This document shows, in pieces, positions 24,746 to 35,400 of a stretch of DNA of 64,000 bases. The stretch is taken from positions 53,066,663 through 53,130,662 of the forward strand of contig NC_059500.1 in the NCBI RefSeq assembly GCF_018139145.2, in the 5' to 3' direction. Origin of the DNA: Gymnogyps californianus. Its lineage: Eukaryota > Chordata > Aves > Accipitriformes > Cathartidae. Under the pieces are notes generated by a model. That model ran no database searches. It was not told the DNA's origin and saw nothing but the letters and a program-made list of their open reading frames with translations. A program made the translations under genes and the position numbers. Each line of letters starts with the position of its first letter. The stretch's first letter is position 1.

Positions 24746-26220
24746 CCCATTGTGTCATTGTCTTCCTCTACCTTGATGTCTCCATTAAAAGTAATAAGCC
24801 TGGAAATCAGCTGGAAAGGTCTCTGCTACACAGACTAGACTTATCTCTCCTTCCTCAGTCTAGGATCTTGTATATGCTACTTATTGGATCAGGTCATTGC
24901 TGAAGAAAGTCAGAGATCAGCTCCTCTCTAACAGATATCTAAGGAACTTCTTTGAGACTCAGTAATACTTGATTTTTCTTTCACTTTCTCTGTTTATAAG
25001 TTATGATGTTTGGAGCTTAAATTCATAAAAACCTATAAAGCCTTTCAATATGAACAAGGTCAAAGGAATATAACTAGTATTTGTCTTTTTTTTTTTTTGT
25101 CATATCTTTCATTCCTACATAAAGTCCCCAACGTTTTCTTACTGTCAGATTCTAAGCAAATGAGTAAGCCCAAAAGAAGCCATTTTCTTGATTATTTCCT
25201 TGAGAAATCATGACTCTTCACTTCCTTAGCAATGTTCACCACAGATTGCAAGAGGGTAGAATTAGGTTACCTTGGTAGATGGCTTAACAGTGAAGCAGAT
25301 AAAAGATAGATCTTAACAGGACTAAGCTGGAGATTAAAGGACATAGCCACACAAAAATGAATTGTTTCCTCCTTTTAAGCTCAATTGCAGTAGGCAGCCA
25401 TGACGTAAACTGCAGTAACTGCGACCTTCATTCTCAGACATGACACTCTCAAATAATGAACTGTCTCCTCTTTTCAGGAGGAGACAGATACAGTGCCAGG
25501 ATATTAGTTTCTCCACACTTATCAATGAAAAAAACAAACCACACTGACCTGTCCTTATATACTCCAGTTCATCACCACTACATACAGAAAGTTTTTCTTC
25601 CCTCATCCACACTGTCATCCACACTCAAAACAATTTTAAGGAAATCAGCTGAGAAGAAAACAGTAAAGGTTTGTCTTCTCCCTTTGCTTCACCTGAAGAG
25701 CAACCCTTTCCTGAGTGAGAAGCTGAAATTTTGAGTTGCATGGACCAATTGTTTTGAGTATACATTCTGTCATGGAATACAGATGATGTAAACACATTAA
25801 AAGAAATCTCCTGGCTTCAGAGTCATGATAGGAAGGCTTGCCATATGTTTTCTAGGGACATATGAATATTCAGTTTTGACTTCCAAGGTACTTCACATTG
25901 GGAAGAAAGGCAGTGCTGGGGGAACAGCAGAGAAGTTCTCTTCAGCATTTCATTTTTTCCTTTTTTTTTTTTTTTAATTACACAATGCACAAGGAACACA
26001 GAAATTCAGTCTAGTTTAGGATGAAAATCATAGTTGCAAACCTTTTTTTAATTAGCCAGCCATGCACAGAAGTGAATTAGTTTACTGCATTTAGTCTGAT
26101 GCCAGACTGCAAAGGGAATTTTGGCGTGGTCTTTGCCCACATGTTAATGTTGCTACAGTGGCAGGCATGGGCAGTACCATTATACTGAATCCATAAGGGT
26201 GAAGTTTTTTACTTTATTTA
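24746..26220. other. Unannotated DNA
   Basis: No gene or transposon recognised. It includes a 10-bp-stem inverted repeat (25461-25487) and a T-rich tract near 25960. Confidence 0.5.
25461..25487. repeat. Inverted repeat, 10-bp stem
   Basis: CTGTCTCCTC and GAGGAGACAG are perfect reverse complements separated by TTTTCAG. The arms are polypyrimidine and polypurine. Confidence 0.7.
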
Positions 26221-27358
26221 TGTGTTGGGTTTGTGTAGCTGGGGAGGGGCTACAGGGGTGGCTCCTGTTAGAAGCTGCTAGAAGCTTCCCGGCTCCAAAC
26301 TCGGACCCGCTTCTGGCCAAGGCTGAGCCAATCAGCAATGGGAAAATACTATCAGCTGCTAGAAACTTCCCCAGCTCCAGAGTCAGACCCACCTCTGGCC
26401 AAGGCTGAGCCAGTCGGCAATGGTGGTAGTGCCTCTGTGATAGCGTATTTAGGAAGGGGAAAAGACTGCTGAGGTAGAGAGTAAAAAGGTAGAGAAAGAC
26501 GGAGGAAGAAGAAGAAAGGCTACAGTAAAAAGAGAAGGAGAGGAGGAAGAAGATGGAAGAAGAGGAGCTACAGTGAGGAGCGTAGTGGGATGTGAGAGAA
26601 ACAACCATGCACACACCGAGGTCAGTGAAGATGGAGGAGAGGGAGGAGGTGCGCTGGAACAGATTCCCCTGCAGCCCGTGGAAGACCCCATGCCAGAGCA
26701 GGTGGCTGGGCCCAGAAAAGGCTGTGACTCTGTGGGAGAGCCCACAATGGACCAGTTTGTAGAGGACTGCAGCGCATGGAAAGGACTTGAGTTGGAGAAA
26801 CTCATAGAGGGCTGACCCCCGTGAAAGGGACCCCACGCTGGAGGTGGGGAAAAGTGTGAGGAGTCCTCCCCCTGAGGAGGAAGGAGCGGCAGAGACAACG
26901 TGGGGTGATGTCCTGGTTTCGGCTGGGACAGAGTTAACTCTCTTCTTAGTAGCTGGTACAGTGCTGTGTTTTGGATTTAGTGTGAGAATAATGTTGATAA
27001 CACACTGACTGCAACCCCCATTCCCACCCCCCTGCACTGGTGGGGGGGAGAAGATAGAGGTATTGGGAGCAAAGCTGAGCCTGGGAAGAAGGGAGGGGCG
27101 GGGGGAAGGTCTGTTTTTAAGATATGGTTCTATTTCTCATCATCCTACTCTGATTTGGTTGTTAACAAATTAAATTGGTTTTTTTTCCCCATATCGAGTC
27201 TGTTTTGCCTGTGACCATAAGTGGTGAGTGATCCCTCCCTGTCCTTGTCTTGACCCACGAGCTTTTTGTTTTATTTTCTCCTCCCCATCCCACCGGGGGG
27301 GAGGAGTGAGTGAGCAGCTGTGTGGTGCTTTGTTGCCGGCTGGGCTTAAACCACAACA
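26221..27358 (+). mobile_element. Mosaic ERVL-like LTR (family B with family A blocks)
   Basis: Starts TGTGTTGGGTTTG, matching the start of the family B LTR at 42.9 kb. It follows that LTR through a CCAAT box (26328-26332), a decayed TATA-like site near 26446, a purine-rich leader and the 'cccctgcagcccgtgg' blocks. At 26909 it switches to about 95 bp identical in kind to the family A U3 start (TGTCCTGGTTTCGGCTGGGA through ATAACACACTGA). At about 27010 it returns to family B where it left off (CAACCCCCATTCCC, then the ATTAAA signal at 27169-27174). From about 27280 it ends with the family A terminus (CTGGGCTTAAACCACAACA). Flanking ATTTA/ATTCG is only a 3-of-5 TSD match. The alternative is a recombinant A/B LTR (26909-27358) beside a truncated B LTR. 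The 285-, 149- and 80-codon frames inside are not genes. Confidence 0.75.
26273..26434 (+). repeat. 81-bp tandem duplication in LTR U3
   Basis: A unit starting AGCTGCTAGAAGCTTCC at 26273 recurs at 26354 (AGCTGCTAGAAACTTCC). Both continue through CTGGCCAAGGCTGAGCCA to GGCAATGG-type sequence. The family B LTR at 42.9 kb has this segment once, so the duplication is specific to this copy or its subfamily. Confidence 0.8.
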
Positions 27359-29045
27359 ATTCGGTAAGTGAAGAATAGTATTTTGTGCTTCTATTTGTGA
27401 TGCTTTGCTCTGTTGCAAATTCTTTGCAGGGAAGAACTTTCGCACTAAGAGAGCTTGTTTTCTGCCTTCTTTTCTTTGGCCAGTCATTTTGAGCACAGCA
27501 ACATCCTTGAAGGCAGGCACAAATGTTAAGAAGATGAACACTATGGAAAGGATATAATGCCTGTTCACTGTTCTCAGCCACTGCTATTCGTGAGCAGGTG
27601 AGCATACTGCTGAACAACCAAGGTACTCTAAGAAAAAAATCTGCTCCATCAGTATTTTTCCTTTTCCACTCAACCTTTATTTGAGTCTATTTATGCTTCT
27701 GAAAGACAAGAGAATTCATCAACTTGGATTGTTAGATAAAAGATTTAATTTTGTTCTATAAATAACAACTTTGTCACCAGGAACTCAATTTTGTTGATCC
27801 TAAAAAATATTTGGAACCCCTTCCAAGGCAGCAAACAAGAGAGAATGGTGAGGAAGCAACTGTTTTGCAGTGTATGGCTGGCCCACAGCAGTAACTAACT
27901 AGCTTAAACCTCTGCCTGGCAGCAGTTGCTGTCTTTGAGGTCCTCCATAAAATATGTCTAGAAGATGGTTTCCAATTTCCTTTTATTTGAGTCTGTATAT
28001 CAAAGGCCACACCTGAGTGATTTTTATAATTAAGATCTCTGAAACTCTGATTCATGTTGATCTTTCAGCCTCAGACCTTTCATGCTCCATAATTTCTTTC
28101 CTAAAATATAGCTCCTAGAATTGAACATGTAGGTTCCAGCTATGTTCCCCCTAATGCTCAGCATTAACCAATTTATAATCCCAACTCCTCTGAGTCTCTT
28201 TTTACTCCTGCCAAAGATTGTTCAAATAGCTTTGGTGTATTATTTATGATTAACCCTGTTTCCCAAGGTGATTTTTTTTTTCTCCCTACAATTCATGCAT
28301 TTGTTAGGGTCTTTATTTTTAAGCCAACTAGTATAATTTTTTGTCTTCAGTCAAGTAGGTGACCTAAATCAGTTCAGATCTATTTTTTTTGCTATTTTTC
28401 CTATCTTTTTGCAACCAATCTGACTTTCCAGTTAGTATAAAGCACTTTTTCTTCTTCACTTAGCTATTAGTAAGATTAATTTCCATACTACGTGTGTTAC
28501 ATACGTGTATATCAGCAATAATACTAGTCAGATTCACTCTGCAGAATTTGCAAAAAATATTTTTGTCAAATAAAAGCTTGGTGAAGCTAAAATGAAATAC
28601 ATCTGATGTAGGTTTGCTGTAAGGGGAGAAACTGTGTACACAGGGTGGCACTGATACTTGGTCAACAAGGGATCAGTGGCCAAACATCATGTGAAAATTG
28701 GTATTCAAAAGCTATGACATTTAAAACAAAAATTAAAAGCAGATAGATAGCAGCAAAGTTAGAGGACATTATTGCCACAGAACTCCTAAACGAAGCAAGA
28801 GAAGAAGGACACACTGTTTCAGCAAGATCATGAACTGAAACAGTGGAAAATTTCCCTTGGTGTGTTTTTTACAATATAGGAAATAAGACAGAAACCAAAC
28901 AAACATACATTCATGCAGGTCAGTGCTACGTATTTCACACTCAGGTACTAATGGTTTAAAATACTGCTCTAAAAAAATGTGAAGCACTTGTAGCTCTTGA
29001 TCTTAGAAATGGCAAATTGGCCTCGAGAAGGAGCACACAAAGTCA
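27359..29045. other. Unannotated DNA
   Basis: Nothing assigned. Two overlapping minus frames (27162-27617, 151 codons; 27170-27568, 132 codons) run from here into the mosaic LTR. They have no recognisable domains and are probably chance. Confidence 0.5.
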
Positions 29046-29562
29046 GACAAAGGTTGAGGTTGAAGTGGACCTCTGGAGATCATCTGGTCCAAACCCTCCT
29101 GCTCAAACAGGGCCACCTGGAGCCAGTTGCCCAGGACTGTGTCCAGAGGACTTTTTAATATCTCCAAGGATGGAGACTCCACAATCTCTCTGGGCAACCT
29201 GTGCCAGGGCTCAGTCACCCTCAGAGTGAAAAACTGTTTCTTGATGTTCAGGAGGAACTTCCTGTGCTTCAGTTTGTGCCCATTACCTGTTGTTCTGCCA
29301 CTGGGCACCACTGAGAAGAGCCTGGCTCTGTCCTGTTTGCACCCTCCCTTCAGGTATTTATAGACATTGATAAGATCCCACTTGAGCTTTCTCTTCTCCA
29401 GACTTATTACTCCCAGCTCTCTCAGCTGTTCCTCGTATTAGAGATGTTCTAGTCCCTTAATCATCTGTGTGGCCCTTCGTTCGGTTCTCTCCAGTATGTC
29501 CATGTCTCTCTTGTACTGATGAGCCCAGAACTGGACACAGTACTCCAGGGGTGGCCTGGAGT
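29046..29562 (-). mobile_element. CR1 LINE fragment (ORF2 C-terminus and 3' end), minus strand
   Basis: The plus strand shows the reverse complement of the CR1 ORF2 end: 'gacctctggagatcatctgg' next to the 3' end, then 'ctccaaggatggagactcc', 'ctgggcaacctgtgccagg', 'ttcaggaggaacttcctgtg', 'tgcccattacctgttgttct' and 'cccagaactggacacagtac'. On the minus strand the frame 29003-29311 keeps the CR1 reverse-transcriptase tail pattern (FFTLRVTEPWHRLPREIVES). The frame breaks further upstream. The element is 5'-truncated near 29562. The terminal octamers are decayed. It is a dead copy, younger than the 1.3-2.3 kb remnant. Confidence 0.9.
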
Positions 29563-31822
29563 AGTCAGAATGATTCAGAAGCAAACTTTCTGAGTACTCT
29601 AAGCCAGGTGTGCTCCACTTTAGACACTCCTATGACCCGTTTTTCTTGGGATCTTTAAGTTTCTAATATCTCTCCAGGCTTTGCTAGCACTTATTTAAAT
29701 TATCTTGACAGCAAACTACAGAGCTCACTGTTTCTCTGAATAGATCAAAAGAGCATATGCTATGCAATCTTTATCTCAAAATGATTCAGAAGACAAAATA
29801 TCATCCTCAATTAAAATCATTAACATGGTCTCTTCTGCTTTATCACAGCTGTGAGATAAAGACCAGATGAGATACAGATTTTGGATACAAAGTTTGGAAA
29901 AAAAAAATTCAAGAATGTTTGGTTAAGGAGTCAATATGAAATCAGTCTTCAAAGAACGTGGAGCCTGGGAAGAAATGAGTGGCTATGTTTCAGAATTTAT
30001 TCAAGATCCTTTCCTTTTTTCTTTTTTCATTTAAAGAGATTAAAACATTTTAATAAGTTAAAACGTAGTTTCATACCAAAAGTACTCAGACCATGTAGCC
30101 TGAAATTGTTTAATTACGGTAACACAAGTACAGTTGAGTTTTATTACATTAAGGTCAAAGGCTTTGATTACGCCAAAGCATTTCAGACCACTTCAGGTTT
30201 TAGCTATATGTGCCTCAGGACAGATAAAAAGAAGCCAATGTGCCACTTATGCTTGAGGTGTCTGTAATGGCAGGAAAAAGAACAGGTCACATATGCCCAA
30301 GGTTCCCAGTTGACATAGTTTACATCATAGCAGAAGACGACCATGAACCATAGGTTTGTTACTCTGACTGGGGAAAATCTCACATCAACATCTAGCAATC
30401 CGTATGATCTTTAGTGCATATGTCAGACCCACTCACCAGGTACCTGGGGAAGAATTGTCTCTGGCACATGACAGCACAAGAACAGAGTGAGAACAGAGTG
30501 CGAGAGATCATCCAGGAGATGTGACTCCGAGGGTGCTCTTCTGTCCTCATAGATAGCCACTTCATCGTAAACACTCCCTACAGCACTTCACAAAATAGGC
30601 TAAAAACGCTCCTGTATGGGAAAGAGAGCGTATCAGACGGCAGCAGGCTGAGGCATGACTGCTTCTTTGCCTCTTTAGAAGGCATTGGTGAGACCACTAT
30701 TTCAACGCTACACTGTTAAGCGCAGTTCTCAACTGCAAAAACAATGTGGAAATGTTTGGGAGAGAGCTCTAAGAGAAGCTGAATAGCCACAGATAAGCCT
30801 TGGAAGGAAACTTGTTCTTCGTGCTGTAAGCTGTCATTTTGTTACTGAGCATTTACATGAAAGGAGTGAATGGGTGTATAACAACTGCACTAAAATGTCA
30901 TGAAAACATGACAGTCAGGCACGAAAATGTACAAAACTGTAGTCTCCCTTGACAGTGACTATAATCAGATTGAGTCACCCTGAATCAGATCAAAATTTCT
31001 TCTAGTCTAGAATCCTGTCTCTGACAACATTGTTAGGAAATACTTTGAGAAAGACTAGAATAACAGGGGAAGAATATGGTGTGCTTCCCCAGAGTACTCT
31101 TCCAGGTGCCAGTGGCTCTGTGCAACTTCAAACACATGACCAGCATTTTTAATGTAAAGTAAAGAGGATGAATAGGCACTGTTCTACAATTCCATAATAA
31201 TAAATCCATGATATGTCCACTGGGGTATGGAGACTGCTGATGTATAATCCTGCAGAGAAATCTTCGGTTGGAGGAAGTGTGAGATTTTTGCATAGTTTAT
31301 TTTAAAAAATATGTTTCCTCCTAATTCTGATCTTAGAACACCTGAGGGAATAACTAACATAGATTTTTATATGCTTAAAATCAGTTTTAAAGTTTAGCTA
31401 GAAGTTGCTGCTTGTTTTTCCCAGCAGAACACAGCTAGGAATACCAGTGTGCATCATTTTGTAAATCATATTAACATTCAAATTAACACTTTTTCTGCAG
31501 TCCATTTAGAAAATAATACCTGCTTCTTATAAAATGGAGAATTATTTTTAATTTGTAGACCAGTCCTGTGTACATCCCTTTGTGTCAAACCTCATCATAT
31601 ATCATCATATCCTATGATCCCAATCCCATATCCCAACACTCTGCAATAACCTAAGGCAACCTTATTACTATGGTGCAGTATATGTTTAGGGAAAGAAAGG
31701 GAGAGATGGTGGGTTTGATGTGAACAATATGTTATATGTTTGTTTAAGAAAGCATAGGCTTGCATGTTACACAAAAATACAGTTACTAGATGATCTGAAA
31801 AATCTCTCTTGTGCTATGACTC
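29563..31822. other. Unannotated DNA
   Basis: No gene recognised. The 128-codon plus frame at 29881-30267 has no domain signature and is AT-driven. GACTC at 31818-31822 is the left target-site duplication of the next LTR. Confidence 0.5.
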
Positions 31823-32082
31823 TATCCTGGTTTCGCCCGGGATAGTTAATTTTCTTCCTAGTAGCTGGTATAGTGCTGGGTTTTGGATTTAGTGGGAGAA
31901 TAATGTCAATAACATGCTGACGTTTTAGTTGTTACTAAGTAGCACTTATCCTAAGTCAAGGATTTTCTGTTTCCCATGCTCTGCCAGCAAGCAGGTGTGC
32001 AAGAAGCTGGGAGGGAGCATAGCCGGGGCAGCTGACCCCAACTAACCAAAGGGATATTCCATACCACAGAACATCATGCCCA

Positions 32083-32090
32083 GTATATAA
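32083..32090 (+). promoter_or_regulatory. LTR TATA box
   Basis: GTATATAA inside the conserved CCCAGTATATAAA context of family A U3. Whether it is used today is unknown. Confidence 0.55.
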
Positions 32091-32300
32091 ATGGGGAGGA
32101 GATGTCCGGGAGGGGCAGATCGCAGCTCGGGCATTGGTCAGCGGGTGGTGAGCAATTGCATTGTGCATCACTGTTCTTTTTCCTTGAGTTTTATTTCTTT
32201 TTCTTTTTCCTTTTTTTTTCGTTATATTCCTTTTCATTACTATTATTATTATTATTATATCGCATTATTATTATTGTTAGTATTATATTTTACTTTAGTT

Positions 32301-32306
32301 ATTAAA
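32301..32306 (+). terminator. LTR polyadenylation signal
   Basis: ATTAAA follows the ATT-rich stretch at the same relative place in the other family A LTRs. It lies about 130 bp before the LTR end, as expected at the R/U5 border. Confidence 0.5.
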
Positions 32307-32438
32307 TCTTTCTTATCTCAACCCATGAGTTTTACCTTTTTTCCTGATTCTCCTCCCCATCCCACTGGGAGGGGGGTGGAGTGAGGGAGTGGCTGCGTGG
32401 TGCTTAGCTGCTGGCTGGGTTTAAACCACGACAGACTC

Positions 32439-35400
32439 CTTCAGACCTTTCAATTCCAATCCATTTAACGCTCATAAATTAGGGAAAGGATATTACAAAA
32501 TTTGGAAAGCTTTCAAGTAAACATTGAATCCAAGTCCATAATCTTCATGGTATTAATAAATCAGAATTACTGACTAGTGTATCCAAAGTATCTATCAGAA
32601 AAACTGTTACTCACTTGAGTTTTGTTGTAAATACAGAAATATACTTTTCCTGAAAAGTTTTTGAAAAAGTGCACATTAGATACAGCAGGGGTACACACAA
32701 AACATGCAGGAACAGAAACCACTTTGTTTTTCCTCAAAGTTGTTAGCTGATAAGTTTCCAGTCATTAGAATCAATCTCTGTTGTCAACAGCGGAATAACA
32801 TTCATCGTCCCTTCCATGCTACCAAAAGGGAGCGAACTCCTGAAGCAACAAAACACCTTTTGCTTGATTCTGGCATCTGCTTCACTGGTACCAACACCAC
32901 TGACTTCAGAGAGCTTTCATTTATACTGGTGTACTCCAGAGCGGAATCTGGCCTTCCAGCTTTATGTTTCATTCCCAAATAAGAGATATTGAGGACAAAA
33001 TCTTAAACAGACAGTTTAAATGTGGGTTCCTAAATATAGCACATTAACTTTCAAAGAGTACACATACTTCCTGCTGAAGTCAATCAATCAGCTTGATTTC
33101 ATCTCTCACTTGCACAAATTTTGTGCCAATATTATACGAGTGGCTTTACTCCTGAGTGTCTTCAGTGAATAGAAATGAAAGTCATGTCCATTTGTTTTCA
33201 ACACTAATTCACTTTTTAAAAAAAATCTTTTATTTAGGCACCTCAGTATAGATTTCAGTTCTTAATTCTAGGATATGAAGTAGATGATAGATGACTCTAA
33301 TTTCCAGGTATTCGTAACCAGTTGTTTGTACACAGCAGGATAGGTAATCCTATCTGCACGGTGCAACTTTGTAAGTTCATGGACAATGTTTATATATACC
33401 TTTTTCAAAAAGTGTGGGGTTTTATTTGTATTTTACCAAGACAAAAGGAGACAATGAGCACATCAAATTTTGTAGTTTAATCATGCATTCAGTGAGACAA
33501 GGAAGGAAGGAGAGTGGTAGTAAAGAAAAACTTGATCTCAGCATTGAAGTGGCCTCAGGCACTTAATTTGTACCTCTGGCTGAGAGAAAATATCAGCCTG
33601 CTTATTGTGTTCTGCTGTTCACACTGAAACTAAATCCCACTGTAAGGCTTTTCCACAGTGAGGAATCTCTTGGCTGCAGAGTTATTTTAAGTTTTGTTCA
33701 CATGACAAATGAACAAGCCCCAATGGAAATAGTTTTCTTACATGGTCACTGATAGATACGTTATTTTCAAAGTGAAGTAAAGCAACATTGCAAAATGAAG
33801 CACAAGGAGGTCAGATTTCCATTTGAAGAACAGTTGTTAACGTACCTATATAGAACTGTAAAATTAATCACAGGTTTTATGCTATCTTATCTGCTGCTCA
33901 AAAAAGAAAAAAAGAAAGGGACCATATGTTCAACTATTGATGTCTCTGATCATGCATGAAGGCACTCCTTCCATGAAGCCTTTCCATCAACTAACTTACT
34001 CCTGCATTAAAATATTGTGGATACAGGTTCCCTTGCTAGTATTTCAAAAGTATCACCCTAAATTCCTCTGAACACTATAGGCTTTTGTATAAATTTCTGC
34101 ATCTTTCAACAGACACTGATAAGAAAGTCTTATTGCATTTTTAACAAGATGCAGGTCTTCAGAATAGGAGGTTTTAATTTGAATAAGTAACTTTGTGGTA
34201 ACAGGTAAAAATAATCAGAAATTAATTAAAACGTCTTCCTTTGTTTGGGGTGATTAATAATACATAAGGAAACCAAGTTTTACATAATTCATCAATCTGA
34301 CGCAAACTGGCACTCTCCAGTTCCACCAAGTGGGAACCCAGCTACTCTGTGACACTTGAAAAACAGCTCTGAATTGATGCACTGCATCCTTCTGCCACAG
34401 GACTTAAAGTCATATGGATCCAGTTTGTCACATACTAATGAATTTTCTAGGACTGAGGCAGTAAGAAATAAAAAAAAAAATGCTGAGTTTAAAATGTTTT
34501 TTTTTTTTTCTTTTTTAAGCGCTAAACTGACAAAACCTAAAAGTAACATACTAGCAATTAAAGATGGAGGAAGACTCAGGTAAGATACTGCAGCCTATAC
34601 TCATATGACTAAAAGATTACTTCCTAAGGAACTTGAAATTTCTAAGTATGTTGTCCACAAGGCAATCTAGCACCAAGCATATATAACACAAGGTTCAATC
34701 TGAAGCAGCAGGGTGGCAACACTGGGATTGAATCAAAGTAGCATCAGATCCTTCTGCTTTCCAGAGATGCACGGTCATAGCAGGGAGCCTTGTCCAGTAA
34801 GAGACAGGCAGTGAAATACTTCCTTAGCAGCATTCCTCTTCCCTGCATGGACAGACTTTGCTGGAGAGTCCAAAAGGGACAAGGAAAACTGTACTGAGCT
34901 CCCTTCAGTTCTTAGCCTTGATCAAGCTGTGTACTTTTACCTTCTTTAATCTTCTTTCATTACCCTCTTAACCCACTGCCTGATTGTGTGGCACTTGTAA
35001 ATCTTTTTTCCCCAAAATCTTTCTAAGCACGCTGGCTCCTTCAGTTGTTTCCTCTCTGTGATTTGAATTTCTTTGTGGTTTGTCTCTAGAGTTCATGTTT
35101 TTCCTTCTTTCTTCACATTGCGACAGAGTATGAGGAAAAGAATCAGCTCCTAAAAATCCGTCTCCTCTGCTTGATGTGTAATGATAAGCCTTCCTTTGTA
35201 TCTGTGCACAGTACTGCAACACAAAGACACTTGCACAAGGCAGAGTTCCGGTACCTGAGGCTGCCTCTGAGCTGTGCGCAACACCAGCGCTTGCCTGCCA
35301 GCACCAGCCTGCTCAGCTGCCTGTGATGGTTTTAGGAGTACATGTTCCTACTTAGCTTTAAATTTCTGCATCAGGTATTTCTAGCGTAGATACCAAACAC

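Larger units (their letters stand above)
31823..32433 (+). mobile_element. Solo ERVL-like LTR, family A subfamily 2, plus strand
   Basis: Runs from TATCCTGGTTTCGCC to TTAAACCACGACA and is flanked by a perfect 5-bp duplication GACTC (31818-31822 and 32434-32438). The first dinucleotide is TA and not the canonical TG, and the duplication fixes this as the true edge. It has a TATA box (32083-32090), an ATT-repeat region (32238-32290), an ATTAAA polyadenylation signal (32301-32306) and the conserved 3' block CTGGCTGGGTTTAAACC. It lacks the 11-bp block of subfamily 1. It shares TATAGTGCTGGGTTTTGG and GGGAGAATAATG with the 51.2-kb copy, which define subfamily 2. There is no internal retroviral sequence. 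Frames 32091-32384 and 31956-32237 are LTR read-through. Confidence 0.9.

Noticed and set aside
26180..27037. 285-codon minus-strand open frame
   Set aside because: It lies almost wholly inside the mosaic LTR, antisense to it, with low-complexity Ser/Pro/Leu composition and no recognisable domain.
29003..29311. 102-codon minus frame as a host gene
   Set aside because: It is the tail of CR1 ORF2 in a truncated, broken LINE copy and is annotated as such.
32091..32384. 97-codon plus frame with a hydrophobic, Tyr-rich run
   Set aside because: It translates the ATT-repeat part of a solo LTR. Similar frames at 3613-3840, 19881-20192 and 51328-51525 come from the same LTR block.
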